From: Niastella sp.
GTDB lineage: Bacteria; Bacteroidota; Bacteroidia; Chitinophagales; Chitinophagaceae
Assembly: GCA_017744515.1 (NCBI GenBank)
Contig: JAGIBF010000068.1
Span: forward strand, 1 to 44,666
DNA: 44,666 nt
Direction of reading: 5' to 3'
Positions within the stretch are counted from its first letter, which is position 1, and every line of letters starts with the position of its first letter. The translations under genes were made by a program, and so were the position numbers. Below, in pieces: positions 18,395-25,778 of the stretch. The notes beneath the pieces were generated by a model, which saw only the letters and a list, made by a program, of their open reading frames with translations, had not been told where the DNA came from and ran no database searches.

Positions 18395-18931
18395 ATGAAA
18401 ATGATTATCTTATCAGGAGTAATAGTCTTATTGGCCGCCTGTGGAAAACCTTCCACCACCAGTATAGAAATGATTACAGCTCCGGGGCAGCAGGATTCCT
18501 TATTCAAGGGTTTAATGGCCACCACTCAATACCGAGTACCGGAAACCGTACGCGATGACTCTCTTGCATTCCTGGTACTGCCCGTGCAGGCCAGTTGTCC
18601 TGCTTGCCGGAAAAAGTCCATCGACAGCATCATGAAATACCAGGTAAACCTGCCAGCCAACCACTATATCATTATTGCTGCCAATGGTGGCCGGAAAACC
18701 ATACGCGGTTATTTCCAGGAACAAAACTATGAACTTCCTATTGTCCGCATTGACCAGCAACTTACCCTTGACAGTCAAAACTTGGCGCATCAATATGACT
18801 TATATAAAGACAAGCCCACCTTGTATTATTCACGGCACCAAAAAGTATATAAAAAGGTAGCTGCTATCCCTGCTACTGTAAGGGCCGATTTGTGCGAGTT
18901 TTTTTCTGGTCACCGGCCATTAAGCGAATAA
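18395..18931 (+). CDS. Small lipoprotein with thioredoxin-like SCPAC motif
   Basis: The start at 18395 gives 178 residues beginning MKMIILSGVIVLLAAC, a clear lipobox. The motif SCPACRKKSID follows the strand FLVLPVQA, as in thioredoxin-fold proteins where a beta-strand precedes the CxxC helix. A later KPTLYYSR stretch may replace the cis-Pro loop. It is shorter and more diverged than the thioredoxin domain of the 13342-16002 protein but occupies the matching role: CxxC lipoprotein, phosphatase-like protein and accessory domain follow one another here as separate genes. A membrane-anchored thiol oxidoreductase or thiol-binding protein is likely. Its stop is 6 bp before the next ATG. Confidence 0.7.
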   Translation: MKMIILSGVIVLLAACGKPSTTSIEMITAPGQQDSLFKGLMATTQYRVPETVRDDSLAFLVLPVQASCPACRKKSIDSIMKYQVNLPANHYIIIAANGGRKTIRGYFQEQNYELPIVRIDQQLTLDSQNLAHQYDLYKDKPTLYYSRHQKVYKKVAAIPATVRADLCEFFSGHRPLSE

Positions 18932-18937
18932 CTAACT

Positions 18938-19813
18938 ATGCTTCAACCCATCAAAATAGCGCTCCGATTGCCTAGTACAGCTGCTTCCACGGGCCATTTC
19001 TCCCTTCGGTTACAGCAATCATCAGGTAATCTGCCTCATACTTACCCGACCTCCCGTCGTCTTTTTGTAGTATCAGGCAGTAAAGATCAGTTCCGGCCTT
19101 TCTGTCACCTATTGATCAAGCACAAGGTGGTAAACCAAAATCTACGCTGGACTTTTGGAGAAGGTCACCTGGTGTTATTTGGCAATAGTCATGATCACTG
19201 CACCCCCGATCCCAACTGGTGGTGGTTCCTGTATGGTTTAGAGCAAAAAGCAAGGGCCAAAGGTGGTGCTGTTCATTTTTTGCCAGGTCCCTATGAACTG
19301 GCGCAACGAAATGGCCCTTGGCAATACGAACACCCTGCTTATCCGCCTGCTGCCGCCAAATCAAGAAGCCCTTTCACCGCCCTGTATAGCGCTAACTTTG
19401 AATTAAAACAGTGGTTAAGCAGCCGCAATACAGTAGAAAAGATCGGCCATCTGTTATTTGTGCATTATGACCTGTTGCCACTGCTTGTTGAAAAAGCGAC
19501 GTCCCTTACTGCATTTAATGCCCTGGTGCGCTTGCTATGCGCTCAGCAGCCTGCTTCATTTGCTACCTTACCTACGCTTGCTTTGCCGACAGAGAAGGAC
19601 TTGGTTGTGGAGACAGTCAATAAACTGTTGCAGCAATTCAACGTAATGACATTGGTAACAGGAAATGACCTGAAATCGACAACCAACAGTACCTTTGATG
19701 GCAAATTGATTCATATTGGTGCCGATTATGACAACGGCAACCCCAGCGGTGTGTATATCAAAAGACACCACTTTTTACAAGCAGACCGTAAAGGCACCCG
19801 GATACCCATATAA
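18938..19813 (+). CDS. Degenerate metallophosphatase homologue (predicted inactive)
   Basis: This 291-residue protein aligns with the phosphatase domain of the 13342-16002 product. Shared blocks include WTFGxGHLV, LYxLEQKA, GGxVHF, NTVEKIGxLLF and the final TG motif. Most metal-binding residues differ: SDIEGN becomes SGSKDQ (Gly47), GDMFDRG becomes GNSHDHC (Asn83), GNHE becomes GPYE (118-119) and TGHT becomes TGND; only Asp86 and the His of LFVHYD remain. The frame is intact and closely packed between neighbours, so it seems to be kept as a non-catalytic protein rather than being a fresh pseudogene. No signal peptide is obvious, unlike its neighbours. It may bind a ligand or partner. Confidence 0.78.
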   Translation: MLQPIKIALRLPSTAASTGHFSLRLQQSSGNLPHTYPTSRRLFVVSGSKDQFRPFCHLLIKHKVVNQNLRWTFGEGHLVLFGNSHDHCTPDPNWWWFLYGLEQKARAKGGAVHFLPGPYELAQRNGPWQYEHPAYPPAAAKSRSPFTALYSANFELKQWLSSRNTVEKIGHLLFVHYDLLPLLVEKATSLTAFNALVRLLCAQQPASFATLPTLALPTEKDLVVETVNKLLQQFNVMTLVTGNDLKSTTNSTFDGKLIHIGADYDNGNPSGVYIKRHHFLQADRKGTRIPI

Positions 19814-19838
19814 TTGTAAACTACTTTACCTTATTATC

Positions 19839-21002
19839 ATGAAAAAGCAATCGGTCGTACGTACTATTTTACTTTTTACTAATTGTTGGTCTATACTGGC
19901 TTCGATGATCGCTGTATTATTGTTTACAGGCAGTTGTAAGCTAGGCATCGATTCGCGCAAGAAAATTATTGTAGAGGCTACCATTACTCACTGGTTTCAC
20001 CGGGAACTGGAACAGGTTTTTACCGTAAAAGAGGATATAAGCCTACGCTATTACCCATTTCCTCTGAAAGAGGTTACCCCTTATGCTATTACCCTAGAAG
20101 GTAAGTTCAAAGAAGAGAAGGTACGCTGGGAGATATATTCCGATCAACCGATCAAACTGTATCCTCCTGTTGGTACTGCTATTATTATGCATCCGGGCGA
20201 TAGTATGCATATCCTGTACAAGGAAAATTATCCCCACTATTCGGGTAGTAATATTCAGGCAATGGCATTAATGGATACCCTCGCCCAGGTGAAGGAGCGA
20301 CTGTTAAGCCCATTCAAAAAATACAGTTACAATGTCAGCAATATGGCTGATTACCAGGATTGGAACCGTTATCTCGATGAAAGAATGGCCTTGTCTCTGC
20401 CCATAATAGAATCTTTCAGAAATCAACTCAAGCCTGCTGAATACGACTTTTACAAATCTAATTTCATCGGAAGCATAGAATGCGACCGGGTTGACGCCTT
20501 TTGTGGCCTGCAAAGAGCTGCCAGCGCAGGCAATACAAATTTAACCATCAGTGACCTGATTCAGATCTGGGATTCTACCCTATACACACCAACCCGGCAA
20601 TGGTTGAATGGGTTGTCAGAGTATAATGGGTCTATCTACGATGTTTATAGCTTTACCTGGATGGAACTCAACAGACAGGCAGGTTTCGACTTCAGTACCG
20701 ATAGCCTCAAATCCCAGGAAGTGTATGCCCGTACCTTATATAATAAAGCGAAGCAACAATTCAAAGGCCAGTTGCGCGAACGATTGCTCGACCGGATACT
20801 GGATGAGAAAGTGATCACTGAATTGGGGCTCAGAAACCCTGTCACACAGGCCATATTACAAGATTACTATAGCCAGCCAGGCTACCCCGAGTTTAAGGCC
20901 TGGGTAAAGGGGCAGGAAAAGAAAAGAGAAGAAAGGGAAATAGAGAAAGAAAAAGAAGCTAAAGAAAAAGAAAAACAAGCAGCTAAAAAACAATCGGCAT
21001 AA
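19839..21002 (+). CDS. Stand-alone accessory-domain lipoprotein
   Basis: The start at 19839 gives 387 residues. The N-terminus is hydrophobic (SILASMIAVLLFTGSC), a probable lipobox. The rest resembles the N-terminal ~360 residues of the 13342-16002 protein. Matching blocks are LKPAEYDFYKSNFIGSIE against YEYDWLKANFLSNVE, DLIQIWDSTLY against DLVKVWDSTMY, FKGQLRERLL against FSGVFRERLL, and TQAILQDYYSQPGYP against TQSILQDYYATPGFP. Such domains precede thioredoxin modules in many Bacteroidota TlpA-like proteins. Here the chain ends soon after, in a Lys/Glu-rich coiled tail (REIEKEKEAKEKEKQ). Function unknown. It converges on the minus-strand gene at 21028. Confidence 0.75.
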   Translation: MKKQSVVRTILLFTNCWSILASMIAVLLFTGSCKLGIDSRKKIIVEATITHWFHRELEQVFTVKEDISLRYYPFPLKEVTPYAITLEGKFKEEKVRWEIYSDQPIKLYPPVGTAIIMHPGDSMHILYKENYPHYSGSNIQAMALMDTLAQVKERLLSPFKKYSYNVSNMADYQDWNRYLDERMALSLPIIESFRNQLKPAEYDFYKSNFIGSIECDRVDAFCGLQRAASAGNTNLTISDLIQIWDSTLYTPTRQWLNGLSEYNGSIYDVYSFTWMELNRQAGFDFSTDSLKSQEVYARTLYNKAKQQFKGQLRERLLDRILDEKVITELGLRNPVTQAILQDYYSQPGYPEFKAWVKGQEKKREEREIEKEKEAKEKEKQAAKKQSA

Positions 21003-21027
21003 AGTAGGGAAAGGTAATGTGAACGTG

Positions 21028-21846
21028 TTATATGTCTATGTATTGACTTTTAGGAGTTTCGCCGGCTTCGGCACTGATGCGCACAGCATTACACCAGTTA
21101 ACCAGGCATAACCCATAGGTAGATAATACCCGCATAAATTCATCATCTGCCCATTCAAACAGGCGTAGACAAAGCGTTTTAATATGTTCGTTTTCTATGA
21201 TACCATAGTAAGTATAACTGTCACTCCGGAGAGCAAATCCATGCTGCACAAAACCATTGTTGTTGAAGAGAATATTTCCTTTTACAGGGTTAATCAACAA
21301 CGTACAAAACTCATCAAAGGGAATGGTCAATTCCGGCTGCAGAGCATTATCACGTATATACTGTTGCTCATAGCCTAACAAAGGATTGGGTTGGCTGTTA
21401 AGGATGTTTTCCACTTCCTTAACGGCTTGTTCAATTGAGTCCGACTGACTGATCGGCAACAACTCTACCTGCCGCCAATCAGATTCACTCACCTCGAGTG
21501 TAAAATCGTCATATAAACAGGTTACTCCGGTAGCCGGAACTTCACTGCATTTTGAAGGAAGATCGAAATTTAGCTCGCGTACACCTTCACTTTCGGAGGG
21601 CTGCACACGTAAGGTGAGTTTTTTGGTAAACAGGAAATCATCTGCCAGTAGAGGTTCTGCCTCCAGCACCCGCCAGCGGGTATTGTTAATCACCAGCGTA
21701 ACAGGACGATTAAAAGCATTGGGCAATAATTCCGCCAATAATTTGTATTTACCTAATCTGTTGCCTGTGGCGGCATCGATGAGCGTAACGTTGATCTTTT
21801 TAGGGAATAATTTCAGAGCTGAGCCAATCACCTTCGCGTAATTCAT
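21028..21846 (-). CDS. Hypothetical protein, partner of the kinase-LanC protein
   Basis: This 272-residue protein has no signal peptide and no recognised domain. The N-terminal part is strand-rich (INVTLIDAATGNRLGKYKLL), with a CSEVPATGVTC segment near residues 100-109; the C-terminal part is helical with several Cys and Trp (TLCLRLFEW, GLCLVNWCN). It begins 18 bp after the kinase-LanC stop on the same strand, so the two are almost certainly co-transcribed. A substrate-recognition or accessory role for the kinase-LanC enzyme is plausible but not shown. I see no pSer/pThr-lyase motif that would supply the missing class III activity. Confidence 0.7.
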   Translation of the reverse strand: MNYAKVIGSALKLFPKKINVTLIDAATGNRLGKYKLLAELLPNAFNRPVTLVINNTRWRVLEAEPLLADDFLFTKKLTLRVQPSESEGVRELNFDLPSKCSEVPATGVTCLYDDFTLEVSESDWRQVELLPISQSDSIEQAVKEVENILNSQPNPLLGYEQQYIRDNALQPELTIPFDEFCTLLINPVKGNILFNNNGFVQHGFALRSDSYTYYGIIENEHIKTLCLRLFEWADDEFMRVLSTYGLCLVNWCNAVRISAEAGETPKSQYIDI

Positions 21847-21864
21847 TGTAAGCGTTTTTATAGG

Positions 21865-24087
21865 TTAATCTTCAGGCATGAGCGGAAAGCCTATTTTATC
21901 CGGATAGCAGTAACGCAAGAGAAAATGTATCACGCCGCTATTACCCGCCATTAAATTAGCTACCGGTTCGCGCTCTCCTTTCACCACCCAGTAAAGGCCA
22001 TATTTTGGATGCTGCTTTTTTTGTTGCATGATCACCTGTGCTATCCAAGTAGCCCGGTCAAACCATTCAGGATTATTGAAAGTTCGCCATGCTTCTAGGT
22101 ACACTTCACCAATACTACTAATGCCATTGTCCTGACTGATGTCGTAACCTGAAGTGTCCACCGGAATACGATGCAGTGCCTGTTCCGCATATTTCCGGTA
22201 TGCCGGCACATTGGTAAGCCGGAAAGCCCTGATAAAAGTAAATGCTATACCAGCGGCGCCATCCGCCCAGCCATAGCCTAATTTGGTACCTCGTGCAGAA
22301 GTCCATTCAATATCCCCGTTTTTACGCTTCGCTTTTTTGATTAGCCATTGCAGGCCTCGTTGTGCCGCGTTTTTACTCGGCTCATGTTGATACCGGTAGC
22401 CATATTCTAATAAAAAGCATACAATCCCTGCCATTCCTTCAGTAAACCCACGGGTTATTCTTTTCATTTTTCTTTTGGTATACTTTTGCTGGTAATACCC
22501 CTTTATCCAATATCCATCTTTATGCTGCTGACTTATCAACAATTCCGCGTAACGTTGTAGCCGTTCCTGCAAACGTTGTGGGCTTATGAAAGATCTGCTT
22601 ATCAGGTTAGCCATCCCCTGACCAGACACTCCATGTGCAATATCAACGGTAGTACTCGATTTTTCCAACAACAGGTCGATCCATTCGAGGTGCTCGGCAG
22701 AGGCATCTATCAGCTCATAACGGATAGCAGCAGACAGTGTGGCTGCGATGCCGTCTGCGCCAAAATGCAATCCGGGAGGAGCGTGTTCAATACGGTCAAC
22801 ATATTTCCCTTTTACCAGGTCCAGTGCTTTTTCTATGAAAGGTATATTGAGATCGGTATTCACTCCTGCTGATTTGGCATTCATCAAAACATATACGATT
22901 CCCATGCCTCCCCTGTTATAACTGGTGTACCATCTTTTACGCAGCTTGTGCTTGTCTTCAGGAGGCGGTGGCTCCAAGTCATCTGAAAACCAACCTTTTT
23001 CAATGTCGGCAAATAAAGGCGTGGCTAATGTGTCTATAGCTGCCTGTACGGTAGTTAAAATTTCATCCCGGGAATAATAAATACGCTGATTGACTGGCCT
23101 TGATACTTTATTTTTCAGGTCTGCTTCATATTGTTTCAATACCTGCAGTACATAAGTAGCATTCGGCCGCTTATCGTCCTCCGGCAACAGGCATTGGGTC
23201 ACCATGTTGGCAATTTGCTGATCGGGTATAAAAAAGGATATCTTTTTGATTAATTCGTCAATAGGTTCATTGGTGGTCTTTGAAGAAGGTATATCACTCC
23301 ACATTTCCAGCATAATAGCTCCGAATGCAAAAATATCTTCGGCCGTTGTGGGAACAGAGACCGCTTCCTGCTGTTTCGACATATAACCGTGTGTGCCCAG
23401 GGAAAATGCCGGTGTAGGAAACTGCATCGGTATAGAATAAGACAATTCCATGTCTATGAGTGCTACTTTGCCACCCGCTGTGATCATATAATTGCTGGAG
23501 GTCGCATCCCGATGCACGATACCTTGCTTATGAATGGTCTCCAACAGCGTGGCTATCTGGATCAGATAGTCTAGGAATCGTCGGCCAATTTTGTTTCCAG
23601 TAGTCAGCCCCTGCTTTAATTCTCTTTCATGTTGGTCACAGACCTTATACAAAGGTTTTCCTTTGATATGCCCAATCACGAGATAATAATTCCCCCCCTC
23701 TTCAAAATGTCCAAGTAAATGCGGAATACGAATTTTATACTGCAACTGTTCATGCAGTTCTTTTTGCCATTTGAGCCGGTCAATAATATCACGATCATAC
23801 TTGTCTTTGGTATCCCCATAGCTCCCTTCCTTGATCACACAAAATCCCCAATTGGTAAGACTTTTTATATACAGGCATTTCACCACATCATTCTTCTGGC
23901 TTTCCTTATAACTTTTTACAATGATATAGTTATAGCCCACCCTCTTGCCGGCTTTCTTTTCTACTTTTCGCTTGGGCTGCACCTCTTGTTCGGGGCCTTC
24001 TTCCGCAGGAAGAGCCTCAGAAGCTGGGGAAAGAGTTGCTTCTTCCTCGACCTTTGGTTGCAAAATTTCTGATTTCATTGGTTTCAA
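21865..24087 (-). CDS. Kinase-LanC fusion resembling class III lanthipeptide synthetases, without the lyase domain
   Basis: This 740-residue protein begins with a short charged tail (1-48). A protein kinase domain (~50-325) has VIKEG (Lys86), HRDATSSN (His192, Asp194, Asn199), IDMELS (Asp212) and DIFAFGAIMLEMW; DxE in place of DFG and the GFCVIKEG opening recall LanKC kinases. A LanC-like alpha-barrel follows (~385-740) with repeats such as HFGADGIAAT, IAHGVSGQGMA, GFTEGMAGIV and GWADGAAGIAF. The zinc positions are lost (WCxG is WADG at 607-610; CHG is LMAG), as in class III but not class I, II or IV cyclases. Class III enzymes have a ~200-residue lyase domain before the kinase; there is no room for it. 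Phosphorylation of a peptide, without complete lanthionine formation, is possible. No signal peptide, so cytoplasmic. Confidence 0.85.
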   Translation of the reverse strand: MKPMKSEILQPKVEEEATLSPASEALPAEEGPEQEVQPKRKVEKKAGKRVGYNYIIVKSYKESQKNDVVKCLYIKSLTNWGFCVIKEGSYGDTKDKYDRDIIDRLKWQKELHEQLQYKIRIPHLLGHFEEGGNYYLVIGHIKGKPLYKVCDQHERELKQGLTTGNKIGRRFLDYLIQIATLLETIHKQGIVHRDATSSNYMITAGGKVALIDMELSYSIPMQFPTPAFSLGTHGYMSKQQEAVSVPTTAEDIFAFGAIMLEMWSDIPSSKTTNEPIDELIKKISFFIPDQQIANMVTQCLLPEDDKRPNATYVLQVLKQYEADLKNKVSRPVNQRIYYSRDEILTTVQAAIDTLATPLFADIEKGWFSDDLEPPPPEDKHKLRKRWYTSYNRGGMGIVYVLMNAKSAGVNTDLNIPFIEKALDLVKGKYVDRIEHAPPGLHFGADGIAATLSAAIRYELIDASAEHLEWIDLLLEKSSTTVDIAHGVSGQGMANLISRSFISPQRLQERLQRYAELLISQQHKDGYWIKGYYQQKYTKRKMKRITRGFTEGMAGIVCFLLEYGYRYQHEPSKNAAQRGLQWLIKKAKRKNGDIEWTSARGTKLGYGWADGAAGIAFTFIRAFRLTNVPAYRKYAEQALHRIPVDTSGYDISQDNGISSIGEVYLEAWRTFNNPEWFDRATWIAQVIMQQKKQHPKYGLYWVVKGEREPVANLMAGNSGVIHFLLRYCYPDKIGFPLMPED

Positions 24088-24139
24088 GATTCTTTATGAG
24101 CAATAGCATGATGAATCACTGCCAATTCCAGCAATATCA

Positions 24140-24170
24140 GAATACAGCATGTACTATACATACTGTATTC
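24140..24170. promoter_or_regulatory. 31-bp imperfect palindrome before the kinase-LanC gene
   Basis: Arms of 14 bp read GAATACAGCATGTA and TACATACTGTATTC around CTA, with one mismatched pair. It lies 53-83 bp upstream of the kinase-LanC start. CTGTATTC recurs at 24184-24191 and inside the palindrome at 25643-25658, so a regulator with this half-site may act at several places here. Confidence 0.6.
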
Positions 24171-24212
24171 CGACTACCGGTTGCTGTATTCACATTCTAA
24201 TTTACAGCCCTA

Positions 24213-24233
24213 CACTGCACGTATAGTGCAGTG
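24213..24233. promoter_or_regulatory. Palindrome CACTGCAC / GTGCAGTG, shared with the peptide gene
   Basis: Perfect 8-bp arms CACTGCAC and GTGCAGTG flank GTATA. The inner part matches the element at 16030-16046 in all arm bases and most of the centre. It lies between the HTH gene and the kinase-LanC gene, about 126 bp before the latter's start. Confidence 0.6.
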
Positions 24234-24257
24234 AATTATTATGATTCAGGAATTGAC

Positions 24258-24545
24258 TTAAGCAGACTTTTTGACAACAGGTTTCACGTCATCTTCATCC
24301 CCCTTATGATCCTTGTTATCCGGCTGAAAACAAATAATAAATTGCCCCTCTTCACTGTAATAATACGTTTCGCGATAGGGATCAAATTTGATAGGTGCGC
24401 CAAGATCCCGCATGAGGTTGAGGTACTGATAAATATTTCTTTCAGACATTTTTAATCTGGCCGCCAATTCAGCCGGCGTACCGGTTCCTTTGATTCGAAT
24501 AAGGCGGTCTATGCGTTCCAGACGCTCCAGAATGTTCTTACGCAT
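24258..24545 (-). CDS. Small HTH transcriptional regulator
   Basis: This 95-residue protein has an N-terminal winged-helix HTH of the HTH_11/DeoR type (residues ~3-60). LERLERIDRLIRIKGTGTP leads into ELAARLKMSERNIYQYLNLM, a classic helix-turn-helix, then a wing-like GAPIKFD...YYYSEEGQF. The last 20 residues are charged and disordered. It ends about 25 bp before the palindrome at 24213-24233 and precedes the kinase-LanC gene on the same strand. It is the most obvious candidate to bind the local palindromes, though that is inference from position. Confidence 0.82.
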   Translation of the reverse strand: MRKNILERLERIDRLIRIKGTGTPAELAARLKMSERNIYQYLNLMRDLGAPIKFDPYRETYYYSEEGQFIICFQPDNKDHKGDEDDVKPVVKKSA

Positions 24546-24603
24546 GACACATTGGTTTAATGGTGATCGGTATTTGAATAGGAGAACTCTCTATAATGAT
24601 ACC

Positions 24604-24680
24604 CTTCGACAGGCTCAGGGTGACAAGATCCTTCAACAAGTTCAGGGTGACAAGATCCTTCGACAGGCTCAGGATGACAG
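24604..24680. repeat. Three 27-bp tandem repeats (CTTCGACAGGCTCAGG type)
   Basis: Units begin at 24604, 24631 and 24658, each 27 bp, with the core CTTCGACAGGCTCAGGGTGA. The middle unit has three substitutions. The core is a well-known dispersed intergenic sequence in many bacterial genomes. The third unit supplies the TGA stop and last codons of the DoxX/MauE-like gene (24669). A single inverted copy lies at 35052-35073. Confidence 0.85.
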
Positions 24681-25118
24681 TAACACTGTAATAGAAGCCG
24701 GAGGACGTCGTCGGCGTTTTTTTTCGAGCATGATGGCCCAGGCGCTGCCCAACACAAAGGCCAGGTTGAAGGCGATGTGCACGCCCCACGACATTTCTTC
24801 CAACACGCCCCCGCAAGAGCAGGGGATGTCGTCGTAGAAACTGAGCATCACAATAATGTACAGGGTAAATAATATCATTAATACAAAGGAGGCGTAGAGG
24901 CCGGCCAACCGAAGACGTGGTAGGACTAGCATGGCTGCAATGATAAGCTCCGTAGCCGGTACGGCCCAGGCCAATACACCGGCAAAAGGAGCTATGATGG
25001 GTGATTCACTAAGCCCGAATTGAAAATTGTAGTAATCTCTTAGTTTGGCCTGTGCTGCATACACCATCAACAGGATAAGGAGCAGGGATACGATCCCCAC
25101 TATGAAACGCTTGTTCAT
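24669..25118 (-). CDS. DoxX/MauE-like four-helix membrane protein
   Basis: This 149-residue inner-membrane protein has four hydrophobic segments: VGIVSLLLILLMVYA, PFAGVLAWAVPATELIIAAMLVL (long), AGLYASFVLMILFTLYIIVML and HIAFNLAFVLGSAWAIML. The pattern matches MauE/DoxX-like proteins of Bacteroidota, including the DDIPCSCGGVL loop after the third helix, which carries a Cys-x-Cys. MauE-type proteins help disulfide handling or cofactor maturation in the periplasm. A redox link to the thioredoxin proteins in this region is attractive but unproven. The last residues (VLLSS) and the TGA come from the 27-bp repeat, so the original end may have been replaced. Confidence 0.8.
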   Translation of the reverse strand: MNKRFIVGIVSLLLILLMVYAAQAKLRDYYNFQFGLSESPIIAPFAGVLAWAVPATELIIAAMLVLPRLRLAGLYASFVLMILFTLYIIVMLSFYDDIPCSCGGVLEEMSWGVHIAFNLAFVLGSAWAIMLEKKRRRRPPASITVLLSS

Positions 25119-25394
25119 TTGACTGTAACGATTTCTTAATGTTTGTTAAGGTTTTACATGGGTACAAGGTGGCCATCCGCCTGTTACGCCTATACTATTC
25201 GATAAAGCAAGTGTGTCACACAGTGTACGGGCCTAATCAACAGCCTTTAGCAGTATAAGGGTCAAAAAGAGGAGGAGAGTCGGTGGGCTGGCTCAATCGG
25301 ATAGCATGTATTGTCGCTTTGTACATACTACCAGTATTGACCGGCTGTTTTTATTTATTACATACCTCAATCAAAGATGGCTACACAGCCAGCT

Positions 25395-25483
25395 GCAATT
25401 TCATATAACCCGGACCTTCGAAATACATAAGCTATCGTAGCGTTCCCGTTTTTAGAACATTAGGCCCGGGTTATTGAAATTGC
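25395..25483. repeat. Long imperfect inverted repeat (~18-bp arms)
   Basis: The left arm GCAATTTCATATAACCCGG (25395-25413) and the reverse complement of the right arm, GCAATTTCAATAACCCGGG (25465-25483), match over 18 bases with one extra T on the left. The ~51-nt spacer holds a small hairpin GCTA-TCG-TAGC. It may be a structured RNA stem or the ends of a very small element; no transposase is near. Confidence 0.6.
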
Positions 25484-25598
25484 GTAGATTTTCTCATGAT
25501 CATGTGGCCCTTCGATTAACCTGGACCACACTATAAATTTCCTGCATTATTTAAATCCTTGTTTTATTTGGAACGACTAAAATTTCCATAATTGACCA

Positions 25599-25625
25599 TT
25601 AACCCAATTGTTAACATTGGGTTAA
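25599..25625. repeat. Perfect 10-bp inverted repeat
   Basis: TTAACCCAAT (25599-25608) and ATTGGGTTAA (25616-25625) flank TGTTAAC. No T-run follows on either strand, so it is not a standard terminator. It may be an operator or RNA hairpin. Confidence 0.65.
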
Positions 25626-25642
25626 GTGTTTGTAAGTAGAAA

Positions 25643-25658
25643 ATACTGTATTCAGTAT
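25643..25658. repeat. 16-bp palindrome ATACTG-TATT-CAGTAT
   Basis: Perfect 6-bp arms around TATT. It includes CTGTATTC, also present in the palindrome at 24140-24170 upstream of the kinase-LanC gene. It lies 525 bp before the DoxX/MauE-like start on the minus strand and about the same distance before nrdB. Confidence 0.5.
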
Positions 25659-25696
25659 GGAGCGTATTGATGAGAGAGTCTTGTTCTGCAAATTTA

Positions 25697-25778
25697 CCCC
25701 GCTAAAGTGTTGAGAGCAGTACAATTTTAAGCAAATGCCCATCAGGTAAGGTTCTTGACGGTTGTCAATTCAGCGGGG
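25697..25778. repeat. Long-range pair CCCCGCT/AGCGGGG enclosing a hairpin
   Basis: CCCCGCT (25697-25703) can pair with AGCGGGG (25772-25778). Directly inside the right side is the hairpin TTGAC-GGTT-GTCAA (25755-25768). A closing GC-rich stem around an inner hairpin is the usual form of a small structured RNA, but no known family was recognised. Confidence 0.4.

Noticed and set aside
21028..21846. Partner gene as the missing lanthipeptide lyase or dehydratase
   Set aside because: No OspF-like or LanB-like motif is visible in the protein.
24604..24680. CRISPR-like direct repeats
   Set aside because: Units are directly adjacent with no unique spacers and no cas gene nearby; the core is a known dispersed intergenic repeat type.
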